DNA of 34,708 bases from Ignavibacteria bacterium (GTDB lineage: Bacteria > Bacteroidota > Ignavibacteria > Tepidaquicellales > OLB5): assembly GCA_030835005.1 (NCBI GenBank), contig JAUQWT010000085.1:1-34708 (forward strand). The letters run 5' to 3'. Positions 7,725 through 15,933 of the stretch are shown in pieces. Every line of letters begins with the position of its first letter. The stretch's first letter is position 1. Both the position numbers and the translations under genes were made by a program. The notes below the pieces were generated by a model that did not search any database, was not told where the DNA came from, and saw nothing but the letters and a program-made list of their open reading frames with translations.

Positions 7725-9185
7725 TTGAATAATCTAAAACTCATTAATATTTTGAGGACTTTTTCGAAAACGGAAATGAAAGATTTCGAAAAGTTCATTT
7801 CTTCTCCATTTCATAACCGGGGCAGAAATTACGTTCCCTTTTTTAACCAGCTTAAAAAATTCTATCCAAAATTTGATGATAACAGGATGACTCCGGAATA
7901 TATTTATTCAAAAATATATCCTGGTAAGAAATACAATAAACAAATTCTCTGGAATATGACTTCATCTATGCTTGCAATGAGTGAGGATTTTTTGATTTAT
8001 GTTTCTTTAAAGAGGAATAAATTCGAAAGAGAGCGCAAAGTTGCAGAAGAATTTCTTGAAAGAAGACTTTCCTCTTATTATAAAAAAAAGCTTAATGAAA
8101 TGGAGTCTGCTCTTGATAGCCTTGGAATAGGCTCAGCATATTTCAGACACAAGGCTGAGCTTGAGGATGGAAGAATGGCATACCACTTTATTGAAGACAC
8201 GCAGCAATTTCTTCCTGAGCTGGTTGATAAAAAAGGTAACTATGTCATCCTGCACTTTATGAGAGAAATTTCTGATATAATTGGCAGTTTGCGTACAAGC
8301 AAGAGTATGTATAATAGGCAGTATGAGGGATCAATCCCGTATAAATTTGTTACAAACCTAAAGCTTGATAAAATAGTGGAATTTGCATATGGGACAAAAT
8401 TTAAGTATGCCGCTGTTCTGGATATATATTATGAAACAATAATGCTATCGCTGGAATACGATAATAAAAAACATTTTTTCAGGCTAAAGGAACTATTCGA
8501 ACAGAATCATCATCTTTTTACAAACGAAGAAAAGCATTTAGTAGCAGCAGAGCTTACAAACTACTGCGTACAGAAAATGAACGAAGGGGACAATTCTTTG
8601 AGGCACGCTAACTTTGAACTTGATAAATTTAAGCTTGAAAATGAAATTGTTTTAATAAGCCGCATGTTGCCAAAACTCACTTTCATGCAGATTCTTGGTA
8701 ATGCTCTGTATTTAAAGGAATTTGAATGGGCCAGGACATTTATTGAAGAGTACGCGCCAAAACTTAAGCCTTCATACCAAAAACCAACAAAAATGCTTTG
8801 CTATGCACACCTGTATTATCTTCAAAAGGATTACGGGAAAGTTCTTGAGTGCCTTAGCAAGGTTGAATTTATAGATATGTTAGATAAAATTTATGTAAAG
8901 ACTCTTTATATAAGAACATATTTTGAGATGAAGGAATTTGAGACTTTGCTCAGCTACCTTGAAACAACCAGGCATTTTTATGAAAAGAACCCATATGTAA
9001 GTAATGTATTAAGAAGTAATAATATAAAATTTATTAGCTGCATGAGCCGCCTCTTATCGGCAATTGAATCAAACGATGATTTTGAAATGGATAGAATATG
9101 GAAATTTGTTAAAGGTGATAAATCTGTTGCGAATGGCTTGTGGATTGCTGAAAAAATAGAAGAAATGCAAAAAGGAGCTATTTAG
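7725..9185 (+). CDS. Unrecognised helical repeat family protein (paralogue of 2251-3687)
   Basis: A 486-residue, probably cytosolic, all-helical protein without a recognised domain. It begins LINILRTFSKTEMKDFEKFISSPF and contains IYSKIYPGKKYNKQILWNMTSSM, matching IYSEVFGKGKFEYFKIKNISSDL in the 2251 paralogue. An in-frame TAG directly precedes the TTG at 7725, so this TTG is the earliest possible start. This fixes the start of the whole family here. Its last codons (QKGAI) and the TAG stop lie inside a terminator hairpin. Evenly spaced helical motifs such as LYYLQKDYGKVLECLSKVEF suggest TPR-like repeats in the C-terminal half. Function is unknown. Confidence 0.78.
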   Translation: MNNLKLINILRTFSKTEMKDFEKFISSPFHNRGRNYVPFFNQLKKFYPKFDDNRMTPEYIYSKIYPGKKYNKQILWNMTSSMLAMSEDFLIYVSLKRNKFERERKVAEEFLERRLSSYYKKKLNEMESALDSLGIGSAYFRHKAELEDGRMAYHFIEDTQQFLPELVDKKGNYVILHFMREISDIIGSLRTSKSMYNRQYEGSIPYKFVTNLKLDKIVEFAYGTKFKYAAVLDIYYETIMLSLEYDNKKHFFRLKELFEQNHHLFTNEEKHLVAAELTNYCVQKMNEGDNSLRHANFELDKFKLENEIVLISRMLPKLTFMQILGNALYLKEFEWARTFIEEYAPKLKPSYQKPTKMLCYAHLYYLQKDYGKVLECLSKVEFIDMLDKIYVKTLYIRTYFEMKEFETLLSYLETTRHFYEKNPYVSNVLRSNNIKFISCMSRLLSAIESNDDFEMDRIWKFVKGDKSVANGLWIAEKIEEMQKGAI

Positions 9186-9193
9186 CTCCTTTT
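9174..9193 (+). terminator. Terminator hairpin enclosing the stop codon
   Basis: The stem GGAGCTA / TAGCTCC has a two-base loop and is followed by TTTT. The TAG stop of the upstream gene is the first three bases of the 3' arm, so the last three sense codons and the stop are all part of the terminator. The terminating ribosome would cover the stem. Confidence 0.8.
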
Positions 9194-9222
9194 GTGGTTA
9201 TACTATAAACTGACTTAAACTA

Positions 9223-9247
9223 ATCGGATGACTTAAAGTCATCCAAT
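9223..9247. repeat. Palindrome of the GATGACTTnAAGTCATC family
   Basis: Seven-base arms GGATGAC and GTCATCC flank TTAAA, with partial extension beyond one mismatch. The core is shared with the palindrome at 577-609. It lies between the convergent ends of the 7725 gene and rpsT and could serve as a 3'-end structure for rpsT. Confidence 0.6.
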
Positions 9248-9264
9248 CAGTACTAGAGTCGTGG

Positions 9265-9522
9265 TTATTTCATTTTATTAACAGCTTTTGTAAGCTTTGA
9301 TTTCTTATTCGCAGCATTGTTTCTGTGAATAATACCCTTAACTGCAGCCCTATCGAGTACTGTAACGGCTTTTTTCAGCTCTTTTTCAGCATCTTCCTTT
9401 TTCTTGGACGTAGTTACATTTTTCAAAGCGGATTTAATTTTAGCTTTAAAGTGTTTATTATATTCAGTCTTCTTAGGTGTCTGTCTTGCTCTTTTTTGCG
9501 CAGATTTATGTCTTAACGGCAT
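9265..9522 (-). CDS. rpsT: 30S ribosomal protein S20
   Basis: An 85-residue, very Lys/Arg/Ala-rich three-helix protein starting MPLRHKSAQKRARQ, with the family segments KKKEDAEKELKKAVTVLDRAAVKGIIHRNNAANKKSKL. The length is typical of S20, which binds 16S rRNA at the bottom of the 30S body during early assembly. It starts at ATG 9522. The gene is alone, with a likely promoter 23-55 bases upstream, and converges with the gene ending at 9185. Confidence 0.97.
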   Translation of the reverse strand: MPLRHKSAQKRARQTPKKTEYNKHFKAKIKSALKNVTTSKKKEDAEKELKKAVTVLDRAAVKGIIHRNNAANKKSKLTKAVNKMK

Positions 9523-9544
9523 CTATTTTTTATCCTTTTTATAC

Positions 9545-9577
9545 TAAAATTATACGTTTATTATTGCTTAATTCAAA
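9545..9577 (-). promoter_or_regulatory. Probable Bacteroidetes-type promoter of rpsT
   Basis: On the minus strand, TTTG (9577-9574) is followed after 21 bases by TAATTTTA (9552-9545). This fits the TTTG / TAnnTTTG promoter used by the Bacteroidetes primary sigma factor except for the last base. The implied 5' leader is short, about 15-20 bases. Confidence 0.45.
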
Positions 9578-9720
9578 CTTAATTTCAAAAATAGCCATAA
9601 CCTTATTGAAAATCAATTTACTATTTTCCGCCTAAAGGCAAAAGCCAACTGAGATTCCGGGATATATCAACTGCAGATTTCTCAGCAATGGTGGTGTAAA
9701 TTAATCAAAAACAAAGAATA

Positions 9721-11289
9721 ATGGAAAAAACCAAGAACAAGATCCTATGGGTTGATGATGAAATTGAGCTTTTGCGCTCCAATATACTATTCCTTGAAGA
9801 TAAGGGCTATTCTGTAGAAAAAGCAACAAATGGTGAAGATGCTGTTGATATGGTGAAAGAAAAAGACTTCGACCTCATTTTCCTGGATGAAATGATGGCA
9901 GGCATGGGAGGACTCAAAACCCTCGCCTCTATTAAGGAGGCGCAGCCAAATGTACCTGTAGTGATGGTCACTAAAAATGAAACCGAAACCCTGATGGAAG
10001 ATGCCATAGGCGCAAAAATCTCAGACTATCTTTTGAAGCCGGTTAATCCAAACCAGATACTTCTTGTCTGCAAAAAATTCCTTGAAGGCAAGCGTATAAA
10101 AAGTGAAACAGTTTCGCGGGATTACATACAGGAACTCAATAAGATCAACATGGCCATGATGGAGCCGCTGGATCATAATGACTGGATTAAAATTAACAGC
10201 GATCTTACCCAGTGGGAAATGGAGCTTGATGAACATCCGGAACTTGGTTTAAAAGATACGGTTCTTGCTACTAGAAAAGAATGTAACGCAGAATTTTGCC
10301 GATTCTTTGAAAGAAATTATGTTGAGTGGATCCACGGCAAAAAAGAAGGCCCTGTTTTTTCCAACGGTATTGTTGAGAAATATGTATTCCCTGAGCTTAG
10401 TACTCACAAATCGGTTTTCTTTTTTGTAATTGACTGCATGAGGCTTGACCAGTGGATGCTTATGGAAAAAATGCTGTATGATTACTTTAAGATAACGAAG
10501 GATTTCCATTACGGCATGATACCTTCGGCAACTCCATATGCAAGGAATGCGATCTTCAGCGGGCTATTCCCAAGTGATATAGAAAAACATTACCCGGAGC
10601 TATTTGCCAAAGGCGAAGATGATGAGAACAGCAAGAACAATTATGAAAAAGAATTCATGCAAAAGCTGATTGACAGAAAAAAAATCAAGCTGAGGAATGA
10701 ATTACGTTATGTAAAGATACTTGATGCAGAATTCGGAAAAGGGATCGAACACAAGATTTCGAGCTTCAGCAATACTCACTTAAATGCAATTGTTGTGAAC
10801 TTTGTTGATATACTTGCGCACAACAGAAGTGATAATGCAGTATTGAAAGAAATTGCTCCGGATGAATCTGCTTACCGTTCACTAACACAGTCATGGTTCG
10901 AGCATTCATCGCTCTTTTCAATGTTCAAAATACTCTCGCAGCAGAAAGATATTAAGATAATTGTAACTACCGATCATGGCAGCATACGATGTATGCGCGG
11001 TGCAAAAGTGCTGGGTGATAGAGAAACATCTACCAATTTGAGATATAAATACGGCAGGAATGTTAAGATTGATGACCGCCAGGCAATATTCATACGCAAT
11101 CCGCATGATTACAAGCTTCCTAAAAGAGGCGGAATAGTGAATTATGTGGTAACAAAGGAAGATTTTTATTTCGTATATCCAACCGATTATCATTATTACC
11201 TGAATCATTACAAGAATACTTTCCAGCACGGCGGTATTTCCATGGAAGAATTGATATTACCCGTGGTAACGCTTGAACCGAAGGTGTAA
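9721..11289 (+). CDS. porX: PorX-type T9SS response regulator with PglZ domain
   Basis: A 522-residue protein. Residues 1-120 form a receiver domain with the acidic pair D12-D13, phosphoacceptor D56 in LIFLDEMM, T84 and K106. After a helical linker (about 125-200) comes a PglZ/alkaline-phosphatase-like domain with VFFFVIDCMRLDQW and IIVTTDHGSIRC, which hold the expected Asp and Asp-His metal ligands. This architecture is that of PorX, which with the kinase PorY controls T9SS genes and, in described cases, hydrolyses nucleotide-containing substrates in a zinc-dependent way. No kinase gene is nearby. The T9SS cargo genes at 650-1823 and 3731-5356 fit its presence. ATG 9721 is preceded by an A-rich leader without a strong Shine-Dalgarno sequence. 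Confidence 0.93.
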   Translation: MEKTKNKILWVDDEIELLRSNILFLEDKGYSVEKATNGEDAVDMVKEKDFDLIFLDEMMAGMGGLKTLASIKEAQPNVPVVMVTKNETETLMEDAIGAKISDYLLKPVNPNQILLVCKKFLEGKRIKSETVSRDYIQELNKINMAMMEPLDHNDWIKINSDLTQWEMELDEHPELGLKDTVLATRKECNAEFCRFFERNYVEWIHGKKEGPVFSNGIVEKYVFPELSTHKSVFFFVIDCMRLDQWMLMEKMLYDYFKITKDFHYGMIPSATPYARNAIFSGLFPSDIEKHYPELFAKGEDDENSKNNYEKEFMQKLIDRKKIKLRNELRYVKILDAEFGKGIEHKISSFSNTHLNAIVVNFVDILAHNRSDNAVLKEIAPDESAYRSLTQSWFEHSSLFSMFKILSQQKDIKIIVTTDHGSIRCMRGAKVLGDRETSTNLRYKYGRNVKIDDRQAIFIRNPHDYKLPKRGGIVNYVVTKEDFYFVYPTDYHYYLNHYKNTFQHGGISMEELILPVVTLEPKV

Positions 11290-11324
11290 TTGCACAATCG
11301 AAAATTCGTAATGAAATTTTTTGA

Positions 11325-11765
11325 ATGATACGCGATTTTGCCGTAACGACAAATTCTGCTGGGGAAACCCAAAAGTTCGGATTTGAGCTTGCAAAAAGTT
11401 TAAATCCCGGAAGTGTTGTTGCTTTGTACGGCGATCTAGGAAGCGGTAAAACGCAAATTGTAAAGGGTGTTTGCAATGCTTTGGGAGTAAAACAAACCGT
11501 AAACAGCCCTACTTTTATAATTGTGAATGAATACACTGCAACAGACTCAAAGCTGATTTATCACTTCGATCTTTACAGGATGAAGTCCCTTGATGAAGTC
11601 CTTGATATGGGGTTTAAGGATTACCTTGATGAAAGTTCAATTATACTTATAGAATGGCCGGAGAAAGTTGAAGATATTTTGCCTGCGAATGCCGTTAAGA
11701 TACATATTGCCCATACAGTTGAAAATGAGAATGCAAGATGGATAAAGATGGAGAAATCTGATTGA
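11325..11765 (+). CDS. tsaE: tRNA threonylcarbamoyladenosine biosynthesis ATPase TsaE
   Basis: A 146-residue P-loop protein. The Walker A motif GDLGSGKT is at residues 36-43, and the family motifs SPTF (61-64), HFDLYR (80-85) and IEWPE (109-113) follow. TsaE is the ATPase that works with TsaB and TsaD to transfer threonylcarbamoyl to A37 of ANN-decoding tRNAs. The start is ATG 11325. Its stop overlaps the next start (TTGA) by four bases, so it is coupled to tsaB. It lies 35 bases after porX. Confidence 0.95.
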   Translation: MIRDFAVTTNSAGETQKFGFELAKSLNPGSVVALYGDLGSGKTQIVKGVCNALGVKQTVNSPTFIIVNEYTATDSKLIYHFDLYRMKSLDEVLDMGFKDYLDESSIILIEWPEKVEDILPANAVKIHIAHTVENENARWIKMEKSD

Positions 11766-12421
11766 ACTTGCTGCTTATAAATTCAGGTGATAAAGAACCG
11801 TTCGTTGCCTTATATAAAAACGGTGAGTTGATTATTTATCATGCTTCGGAGTATTTACATAGCACAAATCCCCGCGACAAAAAACCTGATAAGCTGATCA
11901 ACTGTCTTGATGATTTGACGAAAGAGAATGAAATAAAGGAAACAGAAGCAATTGCAGTTACAATCGGCCCAGGGTCGTTTACAGGTATAAGGGTCGGTCT
12001 CTCCCTTGCAAAAGGACTCGCATTCGGACTTAACGTAAAGCTTATCCCTATCACAAATTTTGAACTAACGCTTAACCGTCTTGAAAATATCCAAACGGAC
12101 GAAAAATATTGCATAATAATTCCAGCAAAGCTGCCTGAATACTATTATTCTGTTGATACTGTTGGAAACGGTAATGTGCGGGGCTGTGCTGAATTGGATG
12201 ATTTGTCAAAAATCCTGCAAAAAGATACAATTATTGTGGGAGATTTTGATGATGAAACTCATTTAAAACATTGTTATTTTGAGTATATTAACGTAAAAAA
12301 TCTGAAAAAAGAAGCAGATTCCTTGGCTGAACTTGCCATTTCAAGATTCAGAGCTGGCAAGGTCTTTGATGCTGAAGATGTTGAGCCGCTATATCTTAAG
12401 GATTTTAATATAAAGAAATAA
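11762..12421 (+). CDS. tsaB: tRNA threonylcarbamoyladenosine biosynthesis protein TsaB
   Basis: A 219-residue ASKHA-fold protein. The diagnostic IGPGSFTGIRVGLSLAKG (residues 68-85) is intact and the N-terminal LLLINSGDKEPFVALY strand is typical. TsaB is a scaffold that dimerises with TsaD and lacks catalysis. The second half is diverged, as is usual. The start is TTG at 11762, overlapping the tsaE stop; no better start exists before the conserved N-terminal strand. The tsaD gene is not in this window. Confidence 0.93.
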   Translation: MNLLLINSGDKEPFVALYKNGELIIYHASEYLHSTNPRDKKPDKLINCLDDLTKENEIKETEAIAVTIGPGSFTGIRVGLSLAKGLAFGLNVKLIPITNFELTLNRLENIQTDEKYCIIIPAKLPEYYYSVDTVGNGNVRGCAELDDLSKILQKDTIIVGDFDDETHLKHCYFEYINVKNLKKEADSLAELAISRFRAGKVFDAEDVEPLYLKDFNIKK

Positions 12422-12466
12422 GTTGCCTGTTAACTTATTCAATTGTAAACACTAATTTACAGAACA

Positions 12467-13309
12467 ATGGCCTGGTTTAAGAGAACAAAGCAGAATATTG
12501 AGACCCAGGAAAAAAAGGATCTCGGTGAAGGGCACTGGGTTAAATGCCCTAAGTGTGATGAAATTATGCACAAAAAGCAGTGGGAAAATAATTTTTACCT
12601 CTGCACAAAATGCGATTATCACTTCAGGATAGGAAGCGAAGAATATTTTACAATACTTTTTGATGAAGGTACGTTTAAAGAGTTCGATAGAAAAGTAACT
12701 TCCAAAGACCCGCTTGATTTTGTTGACTCGAAAAAATATAAAGACAGGTTAAATGATACTATCAAACAAACCGGTCTTTACGACGCCATCAGGAATGCCT
12801 TTGGCGAAATTAACGGCAAAGAGTGTGTTATCAGTGCAATGGATTTTAAATTCATTGGCGGCTCCATGGGTTCAGTTGTAGGTGAAAAAATTGCGCGCGG
12901 TATACAAAAGGCGATAAAAGAAAAATGCCCATATATTATTATCTCAAAATCCGGCGGCGCAAGAATGATGGAAGCTGCAATTTCACTTATGCAGCTTGCC
13001 AAAACTTCAGCATGGCTGGCTAAACTGGCCGAAAACAGGCTTCCTTATATTTCTGTCCTCACAGACCCCACAACCGGCGGCGCATCAGCAAGTTTCTCTA
13101 TGCTTGGTGATGTTAACATTGCCGAGCCCGATGCGTTAATTGGTTTTGCAGGGCCAAGAGTTGTAAGGCAGGCAACAGGTAAAGACCTTCCCAAAGGATT
13201 CCAGCATGCAGAATTTGTTCAGGAGCACGGTTTTTTAGATTGTGTTGTAAACCGCAAAGACCTAAAAGATAAGATATACCAGTTCATGAAATATATGCAT
13301 GGGGGATAA
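12467..13309 (+). CDS. accD: Acetyl-CoA carboxylase carboxyltransferase beta subunit
   Basis: A 280-residue protein with the AccD layout. A four-cysteine zinc ribbon (C27, C30, C46, C49 in KCPKC and LCTKC) is followed by a crotonase-fold carboxyltransferase domain with [20 protein letters not shown] and [17 protein letters not shown], which form the oxyanion glycine loops. It pairs with AccA, not seen here, to make malonyl-CoA for fatty-acid synthesis. ATG 12467 lies 45 bases after tsaB. The C-terminus stops soon after [20 protein letters not shown], the compact form common in this phylum. Confidence 0.96.
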   Translation: MAWFKRTKQNIETQEKKDLGEGHWVKCPKCDEIMHKKQWENNFYLCTKCDYHFRIGSEEYFTILFDEGTFKEFDRKVTSKDPLDFVDSKKYKDRLNDTIKQTGLYDAIRNAFGEINGKECVISAMDFKFIGGSMGSVVGEKIARGIQKAIKEKCPYIIISKSGGARMMEAAISLMQLAKTSAWLAKLAENRLPYISVLTDPTTGGASASFSMLGDVNIAEPDALIGFAGPRVVRQATGKDLPKGFQHAEFVQEHGFLDCVVNRKDLKDKIYQFMKYMHGG

Positions 13310-13351
13310 GCGCTGGTTTTTTGCATCCGGCATATAAAACATGAACCATAA

Positions 13352-14218
13352 ATGAAGATACTTCGCAAAATAAGCGAAACCAGAAAGATTACTTCGGCTC
13401 TTATCCTAAGAAAGAAAATAATAGGCTTTGTACCTACAATGGGTTACCTCCATGAGGGACATCTTTCGCTTATCAAAGCTGCAAAGAAAAAATCCGATGT
13501 TGTTATTGTAAGTATTTTTGTTAATCCCCTGCAATTTGCTCCGAACGAAGACTTCACAAAGTATCCACGGAATTTTAAGAAGGACGAAAAACTTTGCCGT
13601 GCCGAAGGCGTTGATTATATTTTTTATCCTGATATAAAGGAAATGTATCCGGATGATTTTTCTACTTATATTACTGTTGAAAATGTAAGTGCGGGGCTTG
13701 AAGGAAAGATCCGCCCTGAGCATTTTAGAGGAGTAGCAACAATTGTCCTTAAGCTCTTTAATATTGTGCAATGCAGTTTTGCTGTATTCGGGCAAAAAGA
13801 TGCACAGCAGGCATGCGTCATTAAAAAAATGACTGAAGACCTGAACATTAATACAAAAATTATCATTTCCCCAACCGTTCGCGAAAATGACGGGCTGGCA
13901 ATGAGTTCACGGAATGTTTATCTTACCCCCGGACAAAGGGCTGACGCTGCTTACTTATATAAAGCGCTTGAATATGCCCGCCGGAAAATAATGCTTGAGA
14001 ATTATAACCGGGATATTGCCTTCCTAAAGGGGCAGATGAGTAAACTTATAAAATCGCGCAAAACTGCAACAAAAATTGATTATATTTCGTTTAACAATAG
14101 CAGAACGCTTGAAGAAGTGCAAACGCTTAAAAACCTCAAAAGCGCCAGTATTTTGATAAGTTTAGCGGTTAGATTTGGCAAAGTAAGGTTAATTGATAAT
14201 ATAGTAATTAAGCGTTAA
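13352..14218 (+). CDS. panC: Pantothenate synthetase
   Basis: A 288-residue enzyme that joins pantoate and beta-alanine using ATP. The HxGH nucleotide-binding signature is at residues 34-37 (PTMGYLHEGHLSL), followed by FVNPLQFAPNEDFTKYPR and the KMSKS-like AMSSRN loop. RPEHFRGVATIVLKLFNIV and FGQKDAQQ are also conserved. The length is normal. ATG 13352 is the only start that keeps the first strand. It forms a vitamin B5 pair with panD, 28 bases downstream. Confidence 0.97.
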   Translation: MKILRKISETRKITSALILRKKIIGFVPTMGYLHEGHLSLIKAAKKKSDVVIVSIFVNPLQFAPNEDFTKYPRNFKKDEKLCRAEGVDYIFYPDIKEMYPDDFSTYITVENVSAGLEGKIRPEHFRGVATIVLKLFNIVQCSFAVFGQKDAQQACVIKKMTEDLNINTKIIISPTVRENDGLAMSSRNVYLTPGQRADAAYLYKALEYARRKIMLENYNRDIAFLKGQMSKLIKSRKTATKIDYISFNNSRTLEEVQTLKNLKSASILISLAVRFGKVRLIDNIVIKR

Positions 14219-14246
14219 TTTTGAGTAATAAGAAAGGATCTTCACC

Positions 14247-14627
14247 ATGGAAAGAATAATGTGCAAATCAAAGCTGCACCGCGCGACGGTAACGCAGGCT
14301 GAACTGTTTTACGAAGGAAGCGTAACGATCGATGCTGATCTGCTGGATGCTGCAGATATAGTGCCTTACGAAAAAATTCAGGTTGTCAATATCAACAATG
14401 GCTCCCGGTTTGAAAGTTACGCAATCGAAGGCAGAAGAAGAAGCGGAACAATATGCATTAATGGCGCAGCAGCAAGAATGGCAGCAGTTGGTGACGAAAT
14501 AATTATCATTTCGTATGCAAACTATAATGAAGAAGAATTGAAGTCATTTAAGCCTACGCTTATTATGATGGATAAGGGCAACAAGATTAAGGACATTAAG
14601 CATACTAACGAAATAATAGAAGTGTAA
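14247..14627 (+). CDS. panD: Aspartate 1-decarboxylase
   Basis: A 126-residue pyruvoyl enzyme precursor that makes beta-alanine from aspartate. Self-cleavage is expected between Gly24 and Ser25 (YEGS), where Ser25 becomes the pyruvoyl group. [12 protein letters not shown] before it and [19 protein letters not shown] after it fit the family. ATG 14247 aligns exactly with the E. coli start; the second ATG four codons on is less likely. An AAGAAAGGA stretch upstream serves as ribosome-binding site. The TAA overlaps the next ATG by one base (TAATG). Confidence 0.97.
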   Translation: MERIMCKSKLHRATVTQAELFYEGSVTIDADLLDAADIVPYEKIQVVNINNGSRFESYAIEGRRRSGTICINGAAARMAAVGDEIIIISYANYNEEELKSFKPTLIMMDKGNKIKDIKHTNEIIEV

Positions 14628-14980
14628 TGAAAAGACTTATATATTTGCTTCCGATAGTTGCAATTTTTATTTGTTCCGGCAGTTTATTTTCCCAGAAAAT
14701 GTATAAGGTTCAGTATGAATCACAGGCTGATCTGAAAATTTATGTGGTCTCGTATGAATCGCAGGCTGATTTGAATGTTTATATGGTCAAATATGAATCT
14801 CAGGCAAGCAAAGACGGTTTGTGGTACAATGTTGCTTACGAAAGCCAGGCAGATTTTAAGCTCTATTTCGTTGAATACGAATCTCAGGCTGACCTGAAGA
14901 TCTATTTTGTAGATTACGAGTCACAAGTTGGATGGAAGAACAAGCAGAAAGAGTATCTTTTGAAGTTTAAGAATAATTAA
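14627..14980 (+). CDS. Exported YESQAD-repeat protein
   Basis: A 117-residue protein with a signal peptide (residues 1-23, ending GSLFSQ) and then six near-identical 13-14 residue repeats of the form V.YESQADLKIYF between residues 28 and 106, with a short Lys-rich tail. The alternating hydrophobic/polar pattern suggests two short beta strands per repeat, possibly a solenoid or roll. From memory it resembles small secreted repeat proteins of Bacteroidetes annotated as DUF6150; no function is known to me. The start codon overlaps the panD stop by one base, so translation is probably coupled to panD although no metabolic link is evident. Confidence 0.8.
   Translation: MKRLIYLLPIVAIFICSGSLFSQKMYKVQYESQADLKIYVVSYESQADLNVYMVKYESQASKDGLWYNVAYESQADFKLYFVEYESQADLKIYFVDYESQVGWKNKQKEYLLKFKNN
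14708..14944 (+). repeat. Six tandem 39-42 bp YESQAD-coding repeats
   Basis: Units begin at residues V28, V41, V54, V68, V81 and V94. All keep YESQ and most keep YESQAD. Synonymous codons differ between units (TATGAATCA, TATGAATCG, TACGAAAGC, TACGAATCT), so the protein repeat is under selection and is not a fresh DNA duplication. The third unit is one residue longer and the sixth is degenerate after YESQ. Confidence 0.8.
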
Positions 14981-15055
14981 TCTACCTGAATTATATCAAA
15001 TCGATAGTGTTCATCTTTAACATTCCCCTGCTCTTGGATATTTAATAATAATACT

Positions 15056-15913
15056 ATGCCAATAACCGATACCAATTTCAACGAGAAAAACTTGGCCTTC
15101 CGTGAGAATGAGCTTGCTGAGCTGATGAAGAAAGTCAAAACCACAGAAGGCACAGATGGTAAAAAGCTCGCAGTGGCAATACTTGCGGCGGGACTTGGAA
15201 AGCGGATGAAATCACCCGAAAAACCAAAAGTTATGTTTGAAATTAATGACAGGCCGATGATTGATTATGTTGTTGAGCTTGCTTTTAAGGTCAATGCAGA
15301 TGAAGTTGTGCCTATAGTTGGACACCACAGAGAACAGGTTATTAATTTTCTGAATAGCAAATTCCCCGGAAAAAATATTAAATACGCGATTCAGGAAGAA
15401 CAGCTTGGCACCGGACATGCACTCATGCAGACTGAAAGCCTGCTTAAGGATTTTGACGGAGAGATACTGATCTTATCGGGAGACGTTCCCCTTTTAAAAT
15501 TTGAAACTGTTGAAAAGCTTTTAGATGAGCATTTCCAAAACGGGAATCTAGCGACTTTACTTACAACAGTATTTGAAAATTCTCATGGCTATGGCAGGAT
15601 AGTTCGCGACGCAGAGAATAACTTCCTTAAGATTGTTGAAGAAAAAGACACAAGTGATGAAGAAAAAAAGATCAAAGAGATAAATCCGGCAATATATTTA
15701 GTTAACTCAGGAACATTGTTTGATGCGCTCGGCAAAATTTCCCCTGAAAATAATCAGAAAGAATATTATTTAACCGATATCTTCAACTTCATTCCTAAGG
15801 ATAGAATAGGCACCGTGGTTACTGATGACGAGCTTGAAGTAACCGGTGTTAATTCAATTGAACAGCTTAAAGAGATGGAAGATTCGATTAATTCACGCAT
15901 TCCTACTAAGTAA
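15056..15913 (+). CDS. GlmU-like sugar-phosphate nucleotidyltransferase (single domain)
   Basis: A 285-residue protein. Residues 38-60 carry the nucleotidyltransferase signature LAAGLGKRMKS..PK, followed by QEEQLGTGHA (113-121), SGDVPLL (141-147), HGYGRIV and EEKD, and INPAIYLVN. These match the uridyltransferase half of GlmU, which makes UDP-GlcNAc from GlcNAc-1-phosphate. The C-terminal left-handed beta-helix acetyltransferase domain is absent, and a 35-residue N-terminal extension is present. A separate acetyltransferase would be required if this enzyme serves cell-wall synthesis. Another sugar-1-phosphate substrate is possible. Confidence 0.85.
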   Translation: MPITDTNFNEKNLAFRENELAELMKKVKTTEGTDGKKLAVAILAAGLGKRMKSPEKPKVMFEINDRPMIDYVVELAFKVNADEVVPIVGHHREQVINFLNSKFPGKNIKYAIQEEQLGTGHALMQTESLLKDFDGEILILSGDVPLLKFETVEKLLDEHFQNGNLATLLTTVFENSHGYGRIVRDAENNFLKIVEEKDTSDEEKKIKEINPAIYLVNSGTLFDALGKISPENNQKEYYLTDIFNFIPKDRIGTVVTDDELEVTGVNSIEQLKEMEDSINSRIPTK

Positions 15914-15933
15914 CAGCAAAATAAACTTAAAAC

